Assembly (NCBI RefSeq): GCF_003316845.1
Contig: NZ_QMIK01000009.1
Location: forward strand, 1 to 64,000
Reading direction: 5' to 3'
DNA from: Cognataquiflexum aquatile
GTDB lineage: Bacteria > Bacteroidota > Bacteroidia > Cytophagales > Cyclobacteriaceae
Length of the DNA stretch: 64,000 nt
The translations under genes and the position numbers were made by a program. Positions 8,243 to 15,445 of this stretch are shown here, piece after piece (the stretch's first letter is position 1; the number at the start of each line of letters is the position of its first letter). The notes under the pieces are model-generated. The model was not told where the DNA came from and ran no database searches. It worked only from the letters and a program-made list of their open reading frames with translations.

Positions 8243-10072
8243 TCAGTTTGTCAGGGTGCTGTCTTTTTTCGCTGCTTTTTTCTCTTCCCTGTTGTTTTTT
8301 CTTTCCTGCTTTTTTTCTTGTCTTTCAAGTTTTTTTGAGGCTTTAGGATCCTTCTTTTTTTGTGTTGAATTATTTGCAGTCGCAGCGGAAGTGCTCTGTG
8401 AAGATTTTTGCTCCAAGGCTTTCTTCTTCATTTCTTCCATGCTTTCGCCTGTTATGGTGGATTTTATGCCAGAGAAAATCAACTTCCACCAGTAAGCAAA
8501 CATGGATTTGTGGGTTTCCCTGATGAAGTACACGTTCCCTTTTTGGACTTCTCCTTTTTTGTTGGGATTGTTGGATTTGATGACAATTCTATTGGCTAAA
8601 TAAGCTCCGATCTTTCTAAGCACCTTTTCATCGGCCTCATAATTCTTGTTCAGCAGCTCCACTTCAAGATTTTCATACCTGATGATGAGCTCTCCCGAAC
8701 CATCATAGTCATTGGCAAGGATATTAAAATCCAGCCTGTTGATGGTTCCTGATTTCAGGCCTACTTTTGCCTCAGGTTCTATCATGGTATTGAGAGAACT
8801 GAGTTTGATTTTTCCGAGTGTTCCCTTCAAAGTAAATCTGCCATCAGGTTTTTCCAGGTCGAACTTGACATTTGCCGTGAGGGGACCTTCACCCATCAGC
8901 TTGGCAGAAAGATCCATTTCAAGCATCCTGTTTTTTCCTCTCCGTTCTATAAAATTGGAGACGTTTGTAATGTGGGCATCGATATCCGAAAAATACAAAA
9001 AGGCGGATCGGGGCGCAGCATTGTCCGGTCTTTCTTCGATTTTTATGTAAGAATCATTGATGAATAGATGCTCAATATGGATGATCTGCTTGAGGTTTTC
9101 CATGGTTTGATGAATCATTTGAGGCCTTTTTTTGAGGTCCTCTTTTTTCCTTTTGTCCACAAAAAGCTCCAAATGTAGACCGTTGGCAGTAAGTGTATCA
9201 ATTTCCACAATGCCGTTTTTGAAGTAATTTCCAAAATTGACTCCGGCCAGTTCCATTTTTGTCTTGCTGATGTCAATCCAACTTTGACGGTCAGGAAAAA
9301 GTGCTGTGTAGGCATATCGGTCCATTTTATTGTGGAGGCCTATATAGCCAAAGGTCATTTTTTTTGTTTTGGTGTCAAAAACAATGTCCTCGACCAGTGT
9401 GGACTGGCGGAACTTGTCAAAATGGAATTGCGCTTTTTCTATGCTGCCATGGATCATTTCCACTTCAAAAAGTGACTTGGGGTTCTCAATGTCCTCTTTT
9501 GTCAACCTGAATTCCTTGGCATTGACATCCATGTTTACAAGTGAAATCCTCACGGAGTCATACACATTGTTTTTTATTTCCACCGAAAAATCATTCAACT
9601 TGAAGTTTTTGACTTTAATCAAGTCATAGTCTTTTCCGGTTTTTTTCTTTGGTTTTCTAGGTTCGGCAAAAAGTGAATCCCAAGGAGGAGTAGAGGAAAT
9701 GATTTTGATATTGTCCAATAATGCCGAATCTACGGTAATCGTATTTCGGAATAAAAAGGGGAACCACTTGAAACCTGTCAAGTCCACATGGTCCACTGTA
9801 AGGTTGACCGCAATCATGTCTTTTCCCAGGCTTTCGGATGGAGTGACGCGGATATTTTTTATTTTGAGATAAGTGCCCGAATAGTCGTAATTGACCAGGA
9901 TCTCCCCAAAAGTAACTTCATGTTCTCCAAAGCTGCTCGTTCGGGTAATCATATTGGAGATCAGCCGGTCGGCATTGCTGTTGAGGTATTTATTAACTAC
10001 CGTAGGAATGCTTTTAAAAGCAAAAAAACCAATGACGATCAGGGCCAAAAAAGCAATCAAAAGTTTTTTCAT
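8243..10072 (-). CDS. AsmA-like/DUF748-type envelope protein
   Basis: A 609-residue protein with one N-terminal membrane anchor (about residues 4-24) and a long beta-rich body typical of AsmA/DUF748 relatives, which lie in the periplasm anchored to the inner membrane and are linked in other bacteria to lipid transport or outer membrane assembly. Repeated amphipathic strands and the N-terminal anchor support this; there is no enzyme motif. The last 60 residues are an odd Lys/Glu/Gln-rich low-complexity tail (many KK, EKK, REEKK) likely to be disordered. It stands alone between uvrA and the transglycosylase. Family placement is by general resemblance, not by a diagnostic motif. Confidence 0.7.
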   Translation of the reverse strand: MKKLLIAFLALIVIGFFAFKSIPTVVNKYLNSNADRLISNMITRTSSFGEHEVTFGEILVNYDYSGTYLKIKNIRVTPSESLGKDMIAVNLTVDHVDLTGFKWFPFLFRNTITVDSALLDNIKIISSTPPWDSLFAEPRKPKKKTGKDYDLIKVKNFKLNDFSVEIKNNVYDSVRISLVNMDVNAKEFRLTKEDIENPKSLFEVEMIHGSIEKAQFHFDKFRQSTLVEDIVFDTKTKKMTFGYIGLHNKMDRYAYTALFPDRQSWIDISKTKMELAGVNFGNYFKNGIVEIDTLTANGLHLELFVDKRKKEDLKKRPQMIHQTMENLKQIIHIEHLFINDSYIKIEERPDNAAPRSAFLYFSDIDAHITNVSNFIERRGKNRMLEMDLSAKLMGEGPLTANVKFDLEKPDGRFTLKGTLGKIKLSSLNTMIEPEAKVGLKSGTINRLDFNILANDYDGSGELIIRYENLEVELLNKNYEADEKVLRKIGAYLANRIVIKSNNPNKKGEVQKGNVYFIRETHKSMFAYWWKLIFSGIKSTITGESMEEMKKKALEQKSSQSTSAATANNSTQKKKDPKASKKLERQEKKQERKNNREEKKAAKKDSTLTN

Positions 10073-10139
10073 ATCCGGTAAATAATCTGAGTTAAGTTAT
10101 TGAAAAAATAGCAATCAATACGCTTGTTACTTCAAAAAA

Positions 10140-11093
10140 TCAATTGATCGGTAACTTAATGATATAATCCTGGTTTTTTTCGATTTTGAGTTTTTGCGAC
10201 CGGAGCCAGGGGTTATGGATTTTCAAATCTTTATAAGTGCTGTTATGTTGGATAGCCCAATTGGCCAAGCTATTTATAGATTGGGTTACTTTCAATTCCC
10301 GCAAAAGCGGTAGCTTATACTTGTCTTTTTCCGTCAGTTCAAATCCATATTTCCCCGGATTTTCAAAGATTTCTTTGAAGGCCAAGATCCTGAAAAGATA
10401 CCTGCTTGTCTCTTCCACGAGGTAGAGGTTGTAATAATTGCTTTGGTTTTGTTCTTCCTTTCTTTTTCTGATTCCGGTGATTCCGATATTGTAGCTTGCA
10501 GCGACAGAAGTCCAGTTTCCAAATTTGCTGTAGGCAGACTTCAGGTATTTGCAGGCTACCAAAGTTGATTTTTCGAGGTGGTATCTTTCATCCACATCAT
10601 CACTCACTTCCAGTTTGTAATCTTTGGCAGTTCCGGGCATGATCTGCCAAAACCCCCTCGCGCCGGCTTGGGAAGCCACATTCATCAACCCCGATTCGGT
10701 CATGGCAAGGTATTTGAAATCATCGGGGACCCCTTGTTCCTGCAGGATTTTTTCAATAGTCGGCAGGTATTTATCGGCTCTTTTCATCAGGAGGATCATA
10801 TTGGACTGCCAATAAACATTGACGTAAATCTCCCTTTCAAACCGTTCCAAAACGTCTGCTTGTTCCATTGGAACAGGTTCATCAGCGAAAGTCAGTTTTT
10901 TGGGAATTTCAAAGATCCTGGCTTTTGCCTCGGGAATGCTGATCCTAAACTGCTCTCCTTCAGCCGACCGGACAAGTACTTCCTCGGTATTTGGATTTTC
11001 TGGTTTTTTTCCAAACTGCAGAAAAAGATTCCAGGCCAGAAGTCCTCCAATCAGCGTGTAGATAATAAAAAGATGGTAGCGTCTCAAAATCAA
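10140..11093 (-). CDS. Lytic transglycosylase (SLT domain)
   Basis: A 317-residue protein with an N-terminal hydrophobic anchor or signal (about residues 8-26) and an SLT domain about residues 110-260. The catalytic Glu is in MTESGL, followed by GARGFWQIMPGTAK and ASYNIG, both diagnostic for MltD/Slt-type enzymes that cleave peptidoglycan glycan strands with anhydromuramyl formation. The C-terminal 45 residues resemble a short LysM-like cell-wall-binding segment (SLANWAIQHNST, IIKLP). The start ATG overlaps the stop of the upstream LOG-family gene by four bases, so they are translationally coupled. Confidence 0.92.
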   Translation of the reverse strand: MILRRYHLFIIYTLIGGLLAWNLFLQFGKKPENPNTEEVLVRSAEGEQFRISIPEAKARIFEIPKKLTFADEPVPMEQADVLERFEREIYVNVYWQSNMILLMKRADKYLPTIEKILQEQGVPDDFKYLAMTESGLMNVASQAGARGFWQIMPGTAKDYKLEVSDDVDERYHLEKSTLVACKYLKSAYSKFGNWTSVAASYNIGITGIRKRKEEQNQSNYYNLYLVEETSRYLFRILAFKEIFENPGKYGFELTEKDKYKLPLLRELKVTQSINSLANWAIQHNSTYKDLKIHNPWLRSQKLKIEKNQDYIIKLPIN

Positions 11094-11824
11094 TAATTCG
11101 GGGTGAGTAAATATTTGCTGTAAAAATCATCGATGACTTTCACGGCTTCTGAAGCATCATCGACCAGATAAAATAAGTTGAGGTCTTCTTCACTGATGTA
11201 CTTGTATTTTTCAAGCAGGGTATTTTTGATCCAATCTATAAGACCTTCCCAAAATGCCCTCCCTACCAGGACGATGGGAAACCTCCCTATTTTGATGGTT
11301 TGGATCAGGGTGAATGCCTCGAAAAGCTCATCCAATGTTCCAAACCCTCCAGGTAGTACGACAAATCCCTGTGAATATTTTGTAAACATGACTTTTCTGA
11401 CAAAGAAATAATCAAACATGATCATTTTATCAGGATCTATGTAGATGTTTCCTTTGGCCTCAAAAGGAAGTTTGATGCATAGCCCGACAGACTTTCCGTT
11501 TTCAGAACTCGCACCTTTGTTGGCCGCTTCCATGATTCCGGGTCCGCCACCCGTGATCACACCATAGCCATGGCGTACGAGTTTAGCGGATATTTCTTCT
11601 GCCATGATATAGTATGGATTATCTGACGGAGTTCTCGCCGACCCGAATACTGATACGCAGGGACCTATTTTGGACAGTTTTTCAAAGCCTTCGACAAACT
11701 CAGCGATTACCTTAAAAATAGCCCATGAATCCGCGCTTTTTATTTCGTTCCAATCACGCTCTTTAAAGGCTTTTCGGATTTTTTCTTCTCTCTTTTCCTC
11801 AAAATTGTCAAATCTGCTGCTCAT
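11090..11824 (-). CDS. LOG-family/TIGR00730 Rossmann-fold protein
   Basis: A 244-residue protein with the diagnostic GGGPGIMEAANKGA and PGGFGTLDELFE motifs of the LOG (cytokinin riboside 5'-monophosphate phosphoribohydrolase) family. Family members hydrolyse N-glycosidic bonds of nucleoside monophosphates; bacterial homologues often act on AMP-like substrates. Length is at the upper end because of an N-terminal charged helix (about residues 1-50). First gene of a two-gene operon with the transglycosylase, overlapping it by four bases. Confidence 0.93.
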   Translation of the reverse strand: MSSRFDNFEEKREEKIRKAFKERDWNEIKSADSWAIFKVIAEFVEGFEKLSKIGPCVSVFGSARTPSDNPYYIMAEEISAKLVRHGYGVITGGGPGIMEAANKGASSENGKSVGLCIKLPFEAKGNIYIDPDKMIMFDYFFVRKVMFTKYSQGFVVLPGGFGTLDELFEAFTLIQTIKIGRFPIVLVGRAFWEGLIDWIKNTLLEKYKYISEEDLNLFYLVDDASEAVKVIDDFYSKYLLTPNY

Positions 11825-11957
11825 TACTTTTCATTAAAGTTGTTCCGCCCGGTTACCAAATTAGGCGATTAAATATAAGATTTAATGGATTGGAATAGAA
11901 AACAAGCTCCAATAATTGCATTAAACCCAAAACTCAGGAATGATTCGTTGAATGCTA

Positions 11958-11988
11958 TTGTTTTGATACATAACTCTTTTTACTTTCG
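11958..11988 (+). promoter_or_regulatory. Promoter of the cysteine-cluster protein gene
   Basis: TTG at 11958-11960, a 20-base spacer, then TACTTTCG at 11981-11988, one base off the TAnnTTTG consensus. The ATG is at 12010, giving a leader of roughly 15-20 bases. Confidence 0.55.
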
Positions 11989-12009
11989 CAGGCTTTAAAA
12001 ATCGGGAAC

Positions 12010-12621
12010 ATGAATCTTCAACAGAAGTCACAGGAAGTGAGAAAGGTATTTGAAGAATTGGATGCCCAAATCAAGGATTTTATCGATGCCAGTCAGATAG
12101 GCTGTATTTCGGGTTGCGGGTTTTGCTGCTCCAATCCAAAAGTAAGCGCTTCCGTTTTGGAGTTTTTGCCCTTGGCCTTCGATTTATTTGAAAAAGGAAA
12201 AGCTGAGAAGGCCTTGGAACTCTTGGAGTCCAAGAATGGGCAGGATTATTGTATCATTTATAAGGCAACCTCTACGGATGCTGCCATGGGATTTTGTTCT
12301 GATTATCAAAACAGAGGAATGATATGCAGGCTTTTTGGTTCCTCCGCACGTAAAAATAAGGAAGACAAAAAAGAGATCATTACCTGTAAGAAAATTAAAG
12401 AAGCCAAAAAAGAACAATACGAAGCTGCCTCCCTTGCTATAAATGAAGAGATGTCTGTTCCTTTGAGCAGCGACGCCTATTCGCGCCTGTACAACATTGA
12501 CTTTCAGTTGACTTCCGATCAAATGCCGATCAACCAAGCTATCCAAAAGGCATTGGAGGCGGTTTTGAGATTCAAATATTATGAAGGAAGTGAGGCATCA
12601 GAATCAGCTGAAAGTTTCTGA
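12010..12621 (+). CDS. YkgJ family cysteine cluster protein
   Basis: A 203-residue protein with the CxxxCxxCC cluster CISGCGFCC near residue 35 and further cysteines at about 77 (DYCIIYK), 97 (GFCSDY), 107 (MICRLFG) and 126 (ITCKK). This is the CxxCxxCC zinc/iron-chelating family (PF03692), of unknown biochemical role. It ends in an acidic/serine tail. It is followed by a 66-base gap before the membrane-protein operon, so co-transcription is possible but not shown. Confidence 0.85.
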   Translation: MNLQQKSQEVRKVFEELDAQIKDFIDASQIGCISGCGFCCSNPKVSASVLEFLPLAFDLFEKGKAEKALELLESKNGQDYCIIYKATSTDAAMGFCSDYQNRGMICRLFGSSARKNKEDKKEIITCKKIKEAKKEQYEAASLAINEEMSVPLSSDAYSRLYNIDFQLTSDQMPINQAIQKALEAVLRFKYYEGSEASESAESF

Positions 12622-12687
12622 AATGTACTTTTTAACGTATATTGTAAATAATTAAAAAATCTATTTGAGCTTCCAAAAATACCAATT

Positions 12688-13047
12688 ATGCTGAATGTTT
12701 CTGAAATCATACAAACGATCAAGCAACTCATTGATGTGAGGGTGCAACTTGTCAAAGATGAAATCAACGAGCAGATTTCTACTTTCCTGGCCCGGTTATT
12801 TTTGCTGATAGTCATGGGTACTGTTTCGGTATTGGTGCTGTTTTTTGCAAGTTTTTCTTTTGCTTTTTACTTGAGCGACCTGATGCGTTCCCCTTTCAAA
12901 GGCTTTATGTATGTGGCCTTGATTTATGTACTTGTATTGGTTTTACTCTACTTCCTCAAAGACTCAAGGACACTCGTCAGGGGCTTTCAGGAGGTGATCA
13001 AGGCCTTTGTTTTCAGAGCAAAAAAGAGGATAGACAATGAAGAATGA
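12688..13047 (+). CDS. Phage-holin-3-6/YqjE-like membrane protein
   Basis: A 119-residue inner-membrane protein with two hydrophobic segments (about residues 33-57 and 70-91) after an amphipathic N-terminal helix rich in charged residues, the pattern of the putative Actinobacterial holin-X / YqjE family. Despite the family name, such chromosomal copies are not phage holins. The stop overlaps the next start by 11 bases, so this begins a three-gene coupled operon with the isoprenoid-glycerol phosphate synthase. Confidence 0.75.
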   Translation: MLNVSEIIQTIKQLIDVRVQLVKDEINEQISTFLARLFLLIVMGTVSVLVLFFASFSFAFYLSDLMRSPFKGFMYVALIYVLVLVLLYFLKDSRTLVRGFQEVIKAFVFRAKKRIDNEE

Positions 13048-13411
13048 CTTGAGCCGAAAAGCTGAGGAACTTGAACAGACCCTCAAAATGCAATTGGACA
13101 TTGCAAAAAAAGAATCTGAAGACTATATCAAAATCGGCGGGGCTGTCTTGGCGGGTGCTGTGGTGGCTTACGCGGCCTATAGGGTCTTAAGTAGCAAAAA
13201 GAACAAAAAGACAAAAAAGGTACTCGAAACCTTGGAAAGGGAAGGGCTTCTGGATGAAGAAATCAAAACCAAGCTTACCCAAAAAACCCAGCCAGGTTTT
13301 ATGGAAAGGATAGGTGCTGCTCTCATTCCGATTGCGGTCAGTTATGGGAGAGACCAATTGATGAATAGGCTTAACGAACCGAAAATCAAATCTGGGGAGG
13401 ATGCAAAATAA
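13037..13411 (+). CDS. Small YtxH-like membrane protein
   Basis: A 124-residue protein with an acidic/charged N-terminal helix (about 1-32), one hydrophobic segment of about 20 residues (about 35-54, GGAVLAGAVVAYAAYRVL) and a Lys-rich cytoplasmic part. The arrangement resembles YtxH/YqjD-type stress-associated proteins but has no diagnostic motif. It overlaps both neighbours by 11 bases, so it is translationally coupled to the holin-like protein and the synthase, suggesting a membrane-related role. Confidence 0.75.
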   Translation: MKNDLSRKAEELEQTLKMQLDIAKKESEDYIKIGGAVLAGAVVAYAAYRVLSSKKNKKTKKVLETLEREGLLDEEIKTKLTQKTQPGFMERIGAALIPIAVSYGRDQLMNRLNEPKIKSGEDAK

Positions 13412-14165
13412 AGTAAGCCTGAAGCTCAGGGAATTGACAGATTCAGGCCGCAAAGGGCTTGCCTGGCTTATTGATCCAGACGATATCCATTCGCCATTGC
13501 TTTTTGAAGAACAAGTCAGAGAAGCGGTTGAGCTTAAAATAGATTTTTTCTTTTTGGGAGGCAGTCTGATCCAACAAAATACAGTTGGCGAAATCATCAG
13601 ATTTATCAAAAGTATTACCGAGCAAATTCCTGTAGTGATTTTCCCTGGAAACTCCCTTCAGTTTTCACCTTTGGCAGATGCTATTCTTTTTCTTTCTCTG
13701 ATTTCTGGTCGAAACCCGGATTTGCTGATCGGACAGCATGTAAGTGTGGCCCCGATTTTGGACAAAAGCCAAGTCGAAGTGCTTCCTACAGGCTATATGC
13801 TGGTGGATGGCGGGCAAACCACAAGTGTGCATTATATCAGCCAGACGATTCCGCTTCCAAACCACCATCCCGAATTGGCGGTGGCGACGGCATTGGCGGG
13901 GCATTTTTTAGGATTGCAATATTTTTATCTTGATGCAGGAAGTGGGGCGCCCCATCCGGTATCTTCTGAACTCATCAAGGCTGTGAAGAAAAAAATCAAA
14001 TCCCCTCTGATGGTCGGTGGGGGGCTCAATTCTGTAGAAAAAATCCGGACAGCTTTCGAATCCGGTGCAGACCTTGTCGTTTTGGGCAATGGGGCAGGCA
14101 AAAACCTTCAGCTTGTCCGTGAAGCAGCAACTTACCTTGAATCTTTCAGAATATTATCCAATTAA
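13401..14165 (+). CDS. Geranylgeranylglyceryl/heptaprenylglyceryl phosphate synthase
   Basis: A 254-residue TIM-barrel enzyme of the GGGP/PcrB synthase family, which joins sn-glycerol-1-phosphate to a polyprenyl diphosphate, the first step of archaeal-type ether lipids. Supporting motifs are LIDPDD near residue 21 (Mg/diphosphate binding), YLDAGSGAP, and the C-terminal phosphate-binding GGGLNS and VLGNGAGKN loops. Bacteroidota are known to carry bacterial members making polyprenylglyceryl phosphate; chain length cannot be read here. It overlaps the preceding gene by 11 bases and ends at a terminator. Confident family call. Confidence 0.93.
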   Translation: MQNKVSLKLRELTDSGRKGLAWLIDPDDIHSPLLFEEQVREAVELKIDFFFLGGSLIQQNTVGEIIRFIKSITEQIPVVIFPGNSLQFSPLADAILFLSLISGRNPDLLIGQHVSVAPILDKSQVEVLPTGYMLVDGGQTTSVHYISQTIPLPNHHPELAVATALAGHFLGLQYFYLDAGSGAPHPVSSELIKAVKKKIKSPLMVGGGLNSVEKIRTAFESGADLVVLGNGAGKNLQLVREAATYLESFRILSN

Positions 14166-14200
14166 AAAGCGCTCCCCGTTTTGTCGGAAAGCGCTTTTTC
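14164..14200. terminator. Terminator between convergent synthase and pheS genes
   Basis: AAAAAGCGCT pairs with AGCGCTTTTT around a loop of about 16 bases; flanked by A and T runs so it can work in both directions. It overlaps the end of pheS. Confidence 0.8.
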
Positions 14201-15228
14201 TAAAGCATTGGCCGGAATTGCCGGAGAAATCTCACATCATTTTCAGTAAATAACCGTAGGTCTTTGATCTGGTATTTGAGCATCGCGATGCGCTCTATTC
14301 CCATTCCGAAGGCAAAGCCAGTATATTTTTTGGAATCAATGCCACAATTTTCAAGAACATTGGGATCCACCATTCCCGAACCGCCGATTTCAACCCATCC
14401 TGACCCTTTGCAGACATTGCATCCTTTGCCACCGCAAATCAGGCAACTGATATCAATCTCCGCGCTTGGTTCGGTAAAAGGAAAGAAAGATGGTCTGAAC
14501 CGTACTTTGGTTTCCTTGCCAAACATCTCTTTGGCAAAATGGTAAAGTGTGTTTTTCAAGTCAGCGAAACCCACATTTTCATCCACATATAATCCTTCCA
14601 CCTGATGAAAAATACAGTGAGCGCGTGCAGAAATTGCCTCGTTCCTGTAAACCCTTCCCGGTGAAAGCGTCCTGATAGGTGGTTTTTGGTTTTCCATGAC
14701 ACGAACCTGAACGGAAGAAGTGTGTGTTCTTAAGGCCACGTCAGGATTTTTTTCCAAGAAAAATGTATCCTGCATTTCCCTGGCCGGATGGTTTTCGGGA
14801 AAATTCAACGCCGTAAAATTATGCCAATCGTCTTCTATCTCAGGTCCTTCAGAAAGGTTAAACCCGATTCTTTCGAATATCTCGATGATCCGCTGTCTGG
14901 TGGCTGTCAAAGGATGGATCCCGCCTGCAGCAATATTGGTGGCAGGTAAAGTCAGGTCCTGATCAAAGGACTTGGTTTGTTTCTTGACTTGGTTAACCTG
15001 ATCGATCAGCTCCTGAAATTTCTCATCAGCCATTTGCTTGACTTCATTGACCAATTGCCCATATTCCTTTTTTTGTTCATTTGGAATATTTCTCATTTCG
15101 GCAAAAAGCTCCCCAACCACACTTTTCTTGCTGATGAATTTCATCCTGTAAGCCTCCAACTCCTCCTCGTTACCGGCTTCGGCTGCAGAGATGGCGGATT
15201 TGATGGCTTCTATTTTTTCCTGATGCAT
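14200..15228 (-). CDS. pheS: Phenylalanine--tRNA ligase alpha subunit
   Basis: A 342-residue class II aminoacyl-tRNA synthetase subunit. An N-terminal coiled-coil (about residues 1-95) precedes the catalytic core with motif 2 RVYRNEAISARAHCIFHQ, the FTEPSAEIDI segment, a four-cysteine insertion (CLICGGKGCNVC) usual in many bacterial PheS proteins, and motif 3 FGMGIERIAML. It would pair with PheT, which is not in this window. A perfect -7 box lies 25 bases upstream. It is monocistronic here. Confidence 0.98.
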   Translation of the reverse strand: MHQEKIEAIKSAISAAEAGNEEELEAYRMKFISKKSVVGELFAEMRNIPNEQKKEYGQLVNEVKQMADEKFQELIDQVNQVKKQTKSFDQDLTLPATNIAAGGIHPLTATRQRIIEIFERIGFNLSEGPEIEDDWHNFTALNFPENHPAREMQDTFFLEKNPDVALRTHTSSVQVRVMENQKPPIRTLSPGRVYRNEAISARAHCIFHQVEGLYVDENVGFADLKNTLYHFAKEMFGKETKVRFRPSFFPFTEPSAEIDISCLICGGKGCNVCKGSGWVEIGGSGMVDPNVLENCGIDSKKYTGFAFGMGIERIAMLKYQIKDLRLFTENDVRFLRQFRPML

Positions 15229-15252
15229 GTTTTGTTCAATTTTTCAGAGTCA

Positions 15253-15260
15253 CAAATCTA
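15253..15260 (-). promoter_or_regulatory. Candidate -7 box for pheS
   Basis: Reads TAGATTTG on the minus strand (consensus TAnnTTTG), 25 bases upstream of the ATG. No convincing -33 partner. Confidence 0.42.
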
Positions 15261-15445
15261 AAACAAATGATGGGAAATGCACTTTTTTTGGAAGTCAAAA
15301 TCCTGATTGATCATACTCTCATTATTTGTCTACTTTCCAACAAAAAAATATGCTTTTCAAAAAGTTGAAAAGCATTGGGAATTAACTGTGTTAACATAAA
15401 ATATAAAAAAGAAAAAGAGGCTCTATTAAGGTCTCTTATTCTTTT

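Noticed and set aside
12688-13047. A prophage holin
   Set aside because: It is in a coupled chromosomal operon with a lipid-synthesis gene, and no phage genes are nearby.
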